64,000 bases of DNA from Methylocaldum marinum (GTDB lineage Bacteria; Pseudomonadota; Gammaproteobacteria; Methylococcales; Methylococcaceae). The stretch's first letter is position 1; each line of letters starts with the position of its first letter. Location of the stretch: NCBI RefSeq assembly GCF_003584645.1, contig NZ_AP017928.1, positions 5,028,501-5,092,500 on the forward strand, written 5' to 3'. A program made the translations under genes and the position numbers. Positions 46,431 to 54,255 of this stretch are shown here, in pieces. A model generated the notes under the pieces. The model ran no database searches and was not told where the DNA came from. It saw nothing but the letters and a program-made list of their open reading frames with translations.

Positions 46431-47401
46431 GATTTTACCTCTAGGGACTTGGCGCCCAGCAGCAGCGCCAGAAATACTAGCGCGACTGCATAGCAAGAGC
46501 CGGAGATGTCCCGGCGCGGCAGCTTTTCCACATAATGCAGCGGGAGATTCTCCAATTGACCGACTTCGGTGATCGCGCGCTGCAGTGCTTCCGGGTTTTC
46601 CGCCTCGAAGGCCCGATAAGGTACGCCCAAGCTTTGGAAATACTCATGGAGAAAATATTCCGGAGTCGTACTCTCTCCTGGATTCACCGGCCTCTCCGAA
46701 AGGCGTCCGCTTCTCGGATTGCGGAGGTAGATCCAGTAAAGGGTCGCCTGCGTTTCCCGGAATAACTGCCGCAGTTTGTCTCGGGTTTCTTCTTCGATGC
46801 GGGCTGCTCCATCGGAAACCAGCAGAACGATACGGGAGCCGGTGAACGGCTTTCCATCGTAAAAGTCGAGTGCCATGGCCAGCCCTGGAGCGATGTTCGT
46901 CGCGCCGTGTCCGCGGCCGCTGGCGGCATTGATGGCTGCCAGAATCGCCGGCCGATCTTGGGTGAACGGCATGACGTAGATCGGCGCGGCCGAAAAATCA
47001 ATCATCGCGAACAGATCGTGTTCTCGTCGGGCAACGAATTCGGAGAGTATTTTTCGGGCTACGGCGCCCTTGACCTCCTGTGCACCGCCACCCATGTAAC
47101 GGCCCGAAAAGTTCTCGTTCATGCTGCTGCTTCGATCGAGCAACAGCACAATCTGAGCCCCGGTCCCGACTCTGTCCACCCATTGTTCGCGGAAATAAGG
47201 GCCTGCGATTCCCAGGCTGAGACCGATCGCCGCTGCGGAAGCGCTGAGCCTAAGTAAGCGGTCGACTGCCGTCGACAGCGGATCGCGGGGGAGCATCGAG
47301 ATAGATGAGTATGTGGCCGCCGCTTGCCCGCGCCTAAATAAAGGAAGGAAGGCAACAAGCCCGAGCAGCAGTGCCCAGGGGGCCGAGAAGCCGATGTTCA
47401 A
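46418..47401 (-). CDS. mxaC: Methanol dehydrogenase maturation protein MxaC (VWA domain)
   Basis: The 327-residue membrane protein has hydrophobic segments near residues 5-22 and 45-65, a VWA domain with a full MIDAS motif (DRSSSMNE, DxSxS) at about 87, and a final helix (YAVALVFLALLLGAKS). The BatA-like layout is typical of MxaC. The start is TTG at 47401, which overlaps the mxaA stop as TTGA and has GGAGG at good spacing; a longer ATG form extends into mxaA without a Shine-Dalgarno signal. Confidence 0.84.
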   Translation of the reverse strand: MNIGFSAPWALLLGLVAFLPLFRRGQAAATYSSISMLPRDPLSTAVDRLLRLSASAAAIGLSLGIAGPYFREQWVDRVGTGAQIVLLLDRSSSMNENFSGRYMGGGAQEVKGAVARKILSEFVARREHDLFAMIDFSAAPIYVMPFTQDRPAILAAINAASGRGHGATNIAPGLAMALDFYDGKPFTGSRIVLLVSDGAARIEEETRDKLRQLFRETQATLYWIYLRNPRSGRLSERPVNPGESTTPEYFLHEYFQSLGVPYRAFEAENPEALQRAITEVGQLENLPLHYVEKLPRRDISGSCYAVALVFLALLLGAKSLEVKSWPA

Positions 47402-48324
47402 AGATTCCTCCGTTCGGCGGCGACACACCTGCGGCACAAGGTTTCCAGCCAGGGAAGCGGAGAATCTGCCGGGATCGGCGCATCGGGAGCGGTGAAAAAT
47501 ACGCGCTGGGACAGTGCGAAGAAATGATTCAGCTCGTCTCGAAGTTCGGCGAAGGCCGGCCGGATTGTCAAGAAGGTTTCCAATTCCTCGCCAAATAGAC
47601 GAAAACCGTAGGTTTCATCCAGTGCTCGGTGCAGGAGCTTGACAGCTTTCCGAAAGGCTTCGGCGTCGTCACGCTTGCGGCTGAGTTTCTTGAGCTCGCG
47701 CAAGGTGCGCGCGAACGGCGGGGTGGCGGTCCTAAAGAAAGGCAATCGGCCGTGTTGCCAGGCGAGAATCGCAAGTGCGATGAGAATTCCGCCGAGATAG
47801 GCGGCAAGCCTTAATCGGTGTGGTCCCAGCGACCGTCGCTCGGGATGAGAAAATCCCCTGAGTTCGACGCTTTCGTCCGAAACATCGGGCGGGATGATGG
47901 GGGCGACCACGATCTGCCAAGGTTCGGTTTGCACTTCGAACGGGGTTTGGCCGCGAAACCGTATAGTCAGAGCCGGGATGGTCAATTTTTCCGGTTGCCT
48001 TACGCCCTTGAACACCTGATAGGTCAGTCGGAGTCGATATTGTGCCGTGCCTTTCGAATCAGTCCGGGCCCAGTTGATGGTGCGGAGATCCAGCCACTCG
48101 GTGAGTGTGCCGGGCTTGGGCAGGTATTCGGCTTCCAGGGCATGGTTTTCGGGAACGGAGATGAGGACCTCATATTCAACAGGATCCCCGATTACATAAC
48201 CGAAGTTCCTTTGCGCCGACGGCTCGATTCGATAGATCGGTTCGTCCCCTTGGACTACGGCGGATAATGCCAGGAAAACCAAGCCCAAGCCCAGGCCGAA
48301 TTTCGGGGAGAGTTGCGGGTACAT
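47398..48324 (-). CDS. mxaA: Methanol dehydrogenase maturation protein MxaA
   Basis: The 308-residue product has a signal peptide (about 1-26), a periplasmic region of about 150 residues, one membrane helix (AAYLGGILIALAILAW, about 178-194) and a cytoplasmic helical tail with LLHRALDETYGFRLFGEE. This matches MxaA, required for active methanol dehydrogenase in methylotrophs. It starts three bases after mxaS and ends in a TTGA overlap with mxaC. Confidence 0.83.
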   Translation of the reverse strand: MYPQLSPKFGLGLGLVFLALSAVVQGDEPIYRIEPSAQRNFGYVIGDPVEYEVLISVPENHALEAEYLPKPGTLTEWLDLRTINWARTDSKGTAQYRLRLTYQVFKGVRQPEKLTIPALTIRFRGQTPFEVQTEPWQIVVAPIIPPDVSDESVELRGFSHPERRSLGPHRLRLAAYLGGILIALAILAWQHGRLPFFRTATPPFARTLRELKKLSRKRDDAEAFRKAVKLLHRALDETYGFRLFGEELETFLTIRPAFAELRDELNHFFALSQRVFFTAPDAPIPADSPLPWLETLCRRCVAAERRNL

Positions 48325-48327
48325 CGT

Positions 48328-49170
48328 TCAGGTTAGATAAAAATAACCGGTCAATGCGTCGGGATCGAAACGGTCGATCAGAAAAAAAGGCCGTCTACCA
48401 TAAAGCGTGCAGATCCGTTCCAGATCGTCGCGCCGTTTTGCAAACGACGCCCGGATTTTTTGGCGCAGCGTGGGACGCATGAAAAATCGCTTTCGGCTAC
48501 GGGTTTCAGGGTCCTCAAAATTTATGAGGCCCCAGAACGGCAGTCGAACGTATTCGGCGCTGTCCCATAAAACGACAGGGACGACATCATGCGGGGTCAG
48601 ACCTTGAAGTAGCAGATCGAGACGTTCCAAAGAGAAATGAAAGTCCGAAACGAGGAATACCAATGCTTTCTGTCTCCCCAAATGCGGTACCACTTCTTGC
48701 AGCCCGTCGGAAGAGCTGCCTTGGGGTTGGAAGTTCTTAAGGCCGTCCAATAGCTCCGGCGCGGCGCCCTTGTGCCAGCGGAGCGGAAGGAATAGGTCGC
48801 GGCGTACCGCGTCGTCGCAGCCGAAAAAGCCGAAGAAATCGCCGGTGCGATAGGCGCTATATGCCGCCGATGCGGTAAACTCGGCCAAAAGTTCGATCTT
48901 CGATCTCGTTCCGCGAAAACCCATGGATGCCGAAAGATCGGCGACCAGGTAAACGGGAATTGAACTCCTTTGGCGAAACGTTCGAACCATTAGTTGGCCG
49001 AAAGTGTCGTGCAGCGTGGCCCGCACGTCCAGATTTCGCGGGTCCGGACTGGCCGTCAAGGGTGCGTGGCCGGCGAATTCGTAGCCGCCGCCGTGCTGTG
49101 CGCTGCGATGGTGGCCGGGATGGACGCCGGATGAGCGCCAGTTGACTTGATAGTGGAACTCGTGGATCAA
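48328..49170 (-). CDS. mxaS: Methanol dehydrogenase maturation protein MxaS (DUF58)
   Basis: The 280-residue protein is a DUF58/VWA-like protein with PVYLVADLSASMGFRGT (MIDAS-like DLSAS) and the DUF58 segment RNLDVRATLHDTFGQLMVR. DUF58 proteins pair with MoxR ATPases, as here with mxaR. No membrane segment is evident. The start is TTG at 49170, overlapping the mxaR stop as TTGA. Order mxaR-S-A-C-K-L equals that of known mxa clusters. Confidence 0.85.
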   Translation of the reverse strand: MIHEFHYQVNWRSSGVHPGHHRSAQHGGGYEFAGHAPLTASPDPRNLDVRATLHDTFGQLMVRTFRQRSSIPVYLVADLSASMGFRGTRSKIELLAEFTASAAYSAYRTGDFFGFFGCDDAVRRDLFLPLRWHKGAAPELLDGLKNFQPQGSSSDGLQEVVPHLGRQKALVFLVSDFHFSLERLDLLLQGLTPHDVVPVVLWDSAEYVRLPFWGLINFEDPETRSRKRFFMRPTLRQKIRASFAKRRDDLERICTLYGRRPFFLIDRFDPDALTGYFYLT

Positions 49171-50195
49171 GGCGCCGCGACGCGTTGCAGAATACCGTTC
49201 ATGAGTTCACCGACCAGAGTGCTGCGGCGGAGTTCATAAATCGGATTGAAGAAAACTCGGTGCGCGGTGGTATCCACGAAGACCTGCCGGATGTCCTCGG
49301 GAATCAAGCTGGTTCGGTCGTTCAGCCAGGCCGAAACGCGAGCCGCCCGCATCATCATGCTCATCCCCCTGGAACTGGCGCCGGCCAGGATCAATTGCCG
49401 CATGTCCACGCCGTCTATCTTGATGTCGTAATCCTGCGGCTTACGAGTCGCCTGCCAGAGGTCGAGCGCGTATTGTTGAAGTGTGTCGCTGGCTTTGATC
49501 TCGGCTTGAATGACGCGCGCGATATCTGCGATGTCGCTATAGGGCAGAACACTCGGCTGAACGCCTTCGATCAGCCGGTCGGTATCGTGAAATCTCGGAT
49601 CGAACATCAATGCACGTTGCATGGCCGGATCGTGCGGCGTTTCGATATGCAGTTCCATCAGGAAACGGTCGCGAGCCGCCGAGGGAATCTCGAAGGTCTC
49701 CTCCTTCTCGACCCGGTTACGATCGGCGAACACCAGGAGGTGCGGGAAGAAATACTCCCGGTTGAACGCGGTTATGCTGCGCTCTGCCATAACCCGCAAA
49801 AGCAATGAATGTACCTGAGGACGTGCTCGGTTGACCTCGTTGAAGAAAAAAACCGATAGTTGCTCGCCGTTTTTGAGGATGGGACCCGGATCGACCTGCG
49901 GCTTGCCGAGTTCATTAATATAGGTATGGTAGATAAGATCGTTGGGCATCAGGTCGATCGTTCCCTCGATTCGCTCATAAGCTCCTCCCAGTCCACGTGC
50001 AACTGCTCGCAACAAGGTGGTTTTGCCGACACCGACATCGCCTTCCAGCATGATGTGGCCGCGGGAGAAAATCGCTAGAGTAATCTGATGGATGGCATGA
50101 TCGAGGCCGATTACGGCGTTTCCGATTTCCTGATCGAAAGTCAGTGCGCGTCGCCGCCAGTCAGAGAGCAAAGTATCTTTGTCGTATCGAGACAT
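49167..50195 (-). CDS. mxaR: MoxR-type AAA+ ATPase MxaR
   Basis: The 342-residue protein is a MoxR-family AAA+ ATPase with Walker A GDVGVGKTTLLRAVARGL (about residue 56), Walker B-like LSVFFFNEVNRARPQVHS, and the sensor/lid region GASSRGMSMMMRAARVSAWL. MoxR was first named from this methanol oxidation locus; it is thought to act as a chaperone with the VWA proteins when cofactor metal is inserted. It is the first gene of the accessory operon; a bidirectional terminator lies 80 bases upstream. Confidence 0.9.
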   Translation of the reverse strand: MSRYDKDTLLSDWRRRALTFDQEIGNAVIGLDHAIHQITLAIFSRGHIMLEGDVGVGKTTLLRAVARGLGGAYERIEGTIDLMPNDLIYHTYINELGKPQVDPGPILKNGEQLSVFFFNEVNRARPQVHSLLLRVMAERSITAFNREYFFPHLLVFADRNRVEKEETFEIPSAARDRFLMELHIETPHDPAMQRALMFDPRFHDTDRLIEGVQPSVLPYSDIADIARVIQAEIKASDTLQQYALDLWQATRKPQDYDIKIDGVDMRQLILAGASSRGMSMMMRAARVSAWLNDRTSLIPEDIRQVFVDTTAHRVFFNPIYELRRSTLVGELMNGILQRVAAP

Positions 50196-50274
50196 AAGGG
50201 TAGAAGCGGGTCGATGGTGTAATGAGATGCAGGGCGGGCGGCCGCATAGAATACAACATCGAGAGGCGCAAATG

Positions 50275-50299
50275 AAAAACCCCGCATTGCGGGGTTTTT
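50275..50299. terminator. Bidirectional terminator upstream of mxaR
   Basis: A perfect 11-base stem AAAAACCCCGC/GCGGGGTTTTT with a 3-base loop; A- and T-tracts form its base, so it works in both directions. On the minus strand it ends the transcript of the small membrane protein at 50366-50707 and separates it from mxaR. Confidence 0.88.
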
Positions 50300-50365
50300 G
50301 CCGGTTCTGGTTTCCGGACCAGCGTTCCTAAGTCGCACATGGCGGAAAGATTCGGTCCGGAGGGG

Positions 50366-50707
50366 TTAGGCAGGACCTGCTTCGGTCTGCTTTCCCGAAT
50401 TGATTATCGGATCGAAGCGCTGAATCTGGCTGTATCCGAAAGAAATCAATTGTACGCCGATATCGACCAGTAGTTTGTAAAGTTCCGGCATGCGCGAGAT
50501 GAGGTATCCGATGTAACCCACGGCCGAGATACCCAGTCCGGCGGCGAGGACAGTTGGCAACCCGATGCCGTGGAAAATGCGAATGATCTGAGTCAGTATG
50601 TCTAACGGCAACAGCAGCATGACGCCGAAGTAGACGAGCGTCATGAAGGTAAACAAAACGAATACGACGAACTTGAACGTCTTCGCCAAAAAAATATCTA
50701 TTTTCAT
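50366..50707 (-). CDS. Small two-helix membrane protein, unknown
   Basis: The 113-residue protein is not recognised. It shows two or three hydrophobic stretches (about 12-40 and 50-70, for example VVFVLFTFMTLVYFGVMLLL and AAGLGISAVGYIGYLI) and a polar C-terminus. The ATG has GGAAAAAACAC upstream. It lies upstream of mxaR but is cut off from it by a strong terminator, so a link to methanol oxidation is not indicated. A high hydrophobic content and good start support a real gene. Confidence 0.65.
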   Translation of the reverse strand: MKIDIFLAKTFKFVVFVLFTFMTLVYFGVMLLLPLDILTQIIRIFHGIGLPTVLAAGLGISAVGYIGYLISRMPELYKLLVDIGVQLISFGYSQIQRFDPIINSGKQTEAGPA

Positions 50708-51118
50708 GTGTGTTTTTTCCTTCCCAAGCTAAAGCTAAAAACCTCTTGGTCGAACCGGACCGGTGGAAGTTGTAATTACCGCCCAGGCCTCAGCGGTAGA
50801 TCGAGCGCCCCTGCAAAAAGCAAAAGCCGCGAAGTGCCGGCTTGAATGAAAAATGGCTGTGGTGATTGACACGGCATTTTAGCATATCAGTCCTCCTCGG
50901 CCAGCTTTAATCGGGGGCGAAGACGCACTGCTCAGAATGACGGGATCCGGTGGTGACCGGATGTTTCCGCGCGGCATGGGCCGGGGTGCGGTCCGGACTA
51001 TGAACTTTCTCGTTCTTGCGGGCTTCAGCCGAAGGAAATTTCGGCTGTATTGCACTGAACATGAGAAAATCGATTCATGCTCGTTGCCGAGCTTCCGTAA
51101 ACCGGTACGAATTTTCGA
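50708..51118. other. Non-coding gap with a leader hairpin
   Basis: This divergent gap has no supported gene. An 8-base hairpin, CAGCCGAA/TTCGGCTG with a 6-base loop, lies at 51026-51047, about 70 bases before the RibD-like gene and could be part of its leader. It is far too small for an FMN riboswitch. Confidence 0.4.
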
Positions 51119-51952
51119 ATGACGAAGAAAATCTTTCGCTTGTATCCGCCGCCTTTTGAATACATGGAACTAGAGGGGCTTTACCTTAAATTGCACCTGC
51201 ATCGGCTGGGTACGCCCGAGTCGCCCTTCGTTTACGCAAATTTTCTCACCAGTCTGGACGGTCGAATTGCGCTGGAGGATTCGAACGGTCAGACCTATCT
51301 TCCGAAGAGCCTGACCACACCGGATGATTTTCGGCTGTTTTTGGAATTGGAGTGCCAGGCGGATTGTCTGATCACGCACGGCGGATATCTGCGTTCGGTG
51401 GAGCAGAAGCGTCTCGGAAACATTCTGCAGATTGGTGTAACAGATAACACTCGAGACCTGGCATTATGGCGCAGAGAGCAAGGGCTGAGCGCTCAGCCGG
51501 CGATCGTTGTGGCGAGTGCCAGTCTGGATTTTCCGATGTCCCCATCTATCAAGGAACATGGACAAGCCTGTTATATCGCAACAGGAGAACGGGCGGACCC
51601 GGTGAAACTGGCTTACTGGCGTGAGCAAGGATACGAGGTGATTCTCGCCGGTAAGGGGGGCATGGTGGAAGGTGACGTGCTGACCCGCAAGTTGGGCGAG
51701 CTAGGCTACCGCAGCATTTATCTCATCGCCGGCCCCCACATGTTGGATACGATGGTGCGCGAGGGCCGTTTGGGTCGGCTGTTCCAAACCATTACCCATC
51801 AATTGATGGGGGGTGAGGCTTTCCGTACCTTGTTGCCGGGGCCTGAATTAGGGCCATTTGGGCATCTGAAACTGCTGTCCTTGTATTACGATCCGGCATC
51901 GCCGCTGGGCGCGGGGCAGTGGTTCGCGCAATTCGAGAGCAATTTCGCGTAG
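51119..51952 (+). CDS. RibD C-terminal-like (pyrimidine/pterin) reductase
   Basis: The 277-residue protein matches the reductase half of RibD, a dihydrofolate-reductase-like fold, with VYANFLTSLDGRIALEDSN near residue 37, DCLITHGGYLRS, and the nucleotide segment YLIAGPHMLDTMVREGRL. The deaminase half of RibD is absent. Related stand-alone proteins can reduce riboflavin intermediates or pterins. The next gene is a pteridine reductase and folK/folB are nearby, so a pterin substrate is possible; that is inference. Confidence 0.77.
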   Translation: MTKKIFRLYPPPFEYMELEGLYLKLHLHRLGTPESPFVYANFLTSLDGRIALEDSNGQTYLPKSLTTPDDFRLFLELECQADCLITHGGYLRSVEQKRLGNILQIGVTDNTRDLALWRREQGLSAQPAIVVASASLDFPMSPSIKEHGQACYIATGERADPVKLAYWREQGYEVILAGKGGMVEGDVLTRKLGELGYRSIYLIAGPHMLDTMVREGRLGRLFQTITHQLMGGEAFRTLLPGPELGPFGHLKLLSLYYDPASPLGAGQWFAQFESNFA

Positions 51953-51978
51953 AGGCTGTTGGAATCGCGAGGAGTCGT

Positions 51979-52710
51979 ATGATGAAATCTGCGCTCGTTA
52001 CCGGTGCCGCTCGCCGCATCGGTGCGGAAATCGCGCGTCGGCTACATGCGGCCGGATACCATATTGTGCTGCATTATCATCAGTCCGCGGCCGATGCCGA
52101 GGCTTTAGCCGACGAGCTTAATTCCAGGCGCGAGGATTCCGTTAAGTTGCTACAGGCCGATTTGCGGGAAACGCACAAGCTGAATGAAGTGGTTCAGCGA
52201 GCTGCCGCTGCTTGGGGTGGTTTGGACGTGTTGGTGAATAATGCGTCCGGTTTCTATGCCACGCCATTGGGTACGGTGACGGAGGAGCAATGGAGCGACC
52301 TTTTGAGTAGCAACCTCAAGGCGCCGTTTTTCCTGGCTCAGGCGGCTGTTCCCTGTTTGCGGGGCCGTAACGGCTGCATCATCAATATCGGCGACATCTA
52401 TGCGGATCGTCCGCTTGGGGATTATTCCGTTTACAGTCTTGCTAAGGCGGGACTGGCGGGGATGACCCGCGTTCTTGCCAAGGAGTTGGCTCCCGATATT
52501 CGCGTCAACGGCGTTGCTCCGGGAGCCATTCTATGGCCCGAGCACGTTGCCGATCCGATCAGAAATGCCGAAATCCTGGCTCGTGTTCCCATGAAACGTG
52601 CCGGACAGGCTTCGGATATTGCGAAAGCGGTATTGTTTCTGGTTGAAGATGCACCTTACGTAACCGGACAGATACTGGTCGTCGATGGGGGGCGGAGTCT
52701 CTTCAGCTGA
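51979..52710 (+). CDS. Pteridine reductase-type short-chain dehydrogenase
   Basis: The 243-residue SDR has TGAARRIGAEIARRLH at the N-terminus; RIG in place of GIG is typical of pteridine reductases such as FolM and PTR1. NNAS is the structural motif and YSLAK holds the catalytic Tyr-Lys. The C-terminal YVTGQILVVDGG is usual. The ATG has GAGGAG upstream, and the extension before it is rejected. Its end overlaps the end of convergent folK by eight bases. It may reduce dihydropterins such as dihydromonapterin. Confidence 0.82.
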   Translation: MMKSALVTGAARRIGAEIARRLHAAGYHIVLHYHQSAADAEALADELNSRREDSVKLLQADLRETHKLNEVVQRAAAAWGGLDVLVNNASGFYATPLGTVTEEQWSDLLSSNLKAPFFLAQAAVPCLRGRNGCIINIGDIYADRPLGDYSVYSLAKAGLAGMTRVLAKELAPDIRVNGVAPGAILWPEHVADPIRNAEILARVPMKRAGQASDIAKAVLFLVEDAPYVTGQILVVDGGRSLFS

Positions 52711-53200
52711 TGTTTGAAACCGAGCCGACCCGCCATTGTTTAACTCCGGTTTTGTCGAATTTGGCCCATAGATCGGCGTAGCTTTCACCGATCACGGGAT
52801 GCTTTCGATTCGGTGCGATCTCTGCGAGCGGTTCCAGCACGAAGGCATACCGAATGATGTCCTCGCGCGGGAGCATAAGCTTTCCCTGTTGAAGGACTTC
52901 GTCGCCGTAGAGAATCAAATCGACATCAAGCGTGCGAGAGGAGAATTTTTGGCTATCTCGGGTCCGTCCGTGATGGTTTTCGATCTCGCTTAGGGTCTTA
53001 GCCACCTCGGATACGGGAAGTTCGGTAGAGAAAGCGGCAACCAAATTGTAAAAACGGGCGCCTTCGAATCCTACTGCTTCACTTTCGTAAACGCTGGAAA
53101 CAGTCAATGTGCCCATCCGCTCTTCCAGTTCCTTGAGGGCGGAAGGAATATGCTTCTCTCTTTCGATATTGCTGCCGATGCTCAGGAAAACATCAGCCAT
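52703..53200 (-). CDS. folK: HPPK, 6-hydroxymethyl-dihydropterin pyrophosphokinase
   Basis: FolK phosphorylates 6-hydroxymethyl-7,8-dihydropterin with pyrophosphate from ATP, the step before dihydropteroate synthesis. The 165-residue product has VFLSIGSNIEREKHI and the HPPK signature RTLDVDLILYGDE. The ATG at 53200 has AAGGAAAT upstream and gives the usual N-terminus; it overlaps folB by eight bases. FolB makes the substrate of FolK. Confidence 0.93.
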   Translation of the reverse strand: MADVFLSIGSNIEREKHIPSALKELEERMGTLTVSSVYESEAVGFEGARFYNLVAAFSTELPVSEVAKTLSEIENHHGRTRDSQKFSSRTLDVDLILYGDEVLQQGKLMLPREDIIRYAFVLEPLAEIAPNRKHPVIGESYADLWAKFDKTGVKQWRVGSVSNIS

Positions 53201-53558
53201 ATTTCCTTTTATCTCCTCGTTCGATAATGATGCCGACATCGCTGGCTTTGCGTATTGCACCTTTCTTGTTCAGTGTCAGTCTGAGCCAGGGAACGTCAAA
53301 TTCTCGGATAACGATTTGAGCGATCTTTTCGGCTAGAGTTTCTACGAGAAAAAAGTCGCTTTCTTCGACGAAAGAAATGATCCGCTTGGACACTGCCTTG
53401 TAGTCGAGCGTGTGTTCGATATCATCCGACGCCGCTGCCTTACGGATGTCGGTACCCATTTCCAAATCGATCACGACGGTTTGCTTGATTTTTCGCTCCC
53501 AATCGTAGATGCCGATCACCGTCTCGATCTGGAGGCCGCGTAGAAATATAATGTCCAT
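53193..53558 (-). CDS. folB: Dihydroneopterin aldolase
   Basis: FolB cleaves dihydroneopterin to 6-hydroxymethyl-dihydropterin and glycolaldehyde. The 121-residue product begins MDIIFLRGLQIETVIGIYDW, and contains DYKAVSKRIISFVEESDFFL and LVETLAEKIAQ with the catalytic-region glutamate. It is upstream of folK in the same two-gene unit with an eight-base overlap, and divergent from plsY. Confidence 0.93.
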   Translation of the reverse strand: MDIIFLRGLQIETVIGIYDWERKIKQTVVIDLEMGTDIRKAAASDDIEHTLDYKAVSKRIISFVEESDFFLVETLAEKIAQIVIREFDVPWLRLTLNKKGAIRKASDVGIIIERGDKRKYG

Positions 53559-53642
53559 CGTTAATCCGACTGGTTTTCGTTGTTTCACGAATTGGTAACA
53601 CAAAAATCACAAAACTGGCAACCTGGATACATAATTAAGTGC

Positions 53643-54233
53643 ATGGCTGTGTGGTCTTTAGTGCCTTTGGCATATTTTCTGGGCTCTCTATCCAGCGCGG
53701 TAATCGTAAGCCGATTATTCCGCCTTCCGGATCCGCGCGAGCTGGGTTCGAAAAATCCCGGCGCGACCAATGTGTTGCGGTTGGGGGGTAAAAAAGCAGC
53801 CGCGATAACCTTGTTAGGAGATGTCGCAAAGGGGGTGGTTCCGCTCATGATGGCCAAGCTTCTCGACACCGACGTGTCGGTCGTGGCTCTGGTTGGGTTG
53901 GCCGCATTTTTCGGGCATCTTTATCCGGTGTTTTTTAATTTCAAAGGAGGTAAAGGCGTAGCCACTGCTTTGGGCGTGCTCTCCGGATTTTCGTGGATGG
54001 TAGGGGTGGCGACTTTATTGACATGGATCGCTGTTGCTTTCGTCTCGCGCATTTCTTCGCTTGCGGCTTTGGTCGCATCCGTGCTGGCACCTTTCTATGT
54101 TTGGTTCTTTACCGATTCCGAAATGCTGGTCGGAGCCTCGATTGTTATGTCCTTGTTTTTGATTTGGCGCCATCGGGGAAACATCGAGCGTTTGCTTCAA
54201 GGGCAGGAGGCGCGGATTGGGCGCAAGGCGTAA
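53643..54233 (+). CDS. plsY: Glycerol-3-phosphate acyltransferase PlsY
   Basis: PlsY transfers an acyl group from acyl-phosphate to glycerol 3-phosphate at the membrane. The 196-residue polytopic protein shows the three family motifs: GSLSSAVIVSRLFRLPDPRE, GATNVLRLGGKKAAAITLLG and FKGGKGVATALG. Upstream ATG/ GTG frames are open, but MAVWSLVPLAYFLGS is the normal start. Divergent from folB and convergent with tsaD, a frequent plsY-tsaD neighbourhood. Confidence 0.94.
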   Translation: MAVWSLVPLAYFLGSLSSAVIVSRLFRLPDPRELGSKNPGATNVLRLGGKKAAAITLLGDVAKGVVPLMMAKLLDTDVSVVALVGLAAFFGHLYPVFFNFKGGKGVATALGVLSGFSWMVGVATLLTWIAVAFVSRISSLAALVASVLAPFYVWFFTDSEMLVGASIVMSLFLIWRHRGNIERLLQGQEARIGRKA

Positions 54234-54255
54234 GATTTCAGCGCTTCTACTTAAT

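Noticed and set aside
50937..51122. A 61-codon frame before the RibD-like gene
   Set aside because: It overlaps the downstream start, has no good Shine-Dalgarno signal and contains the leader hairpin.
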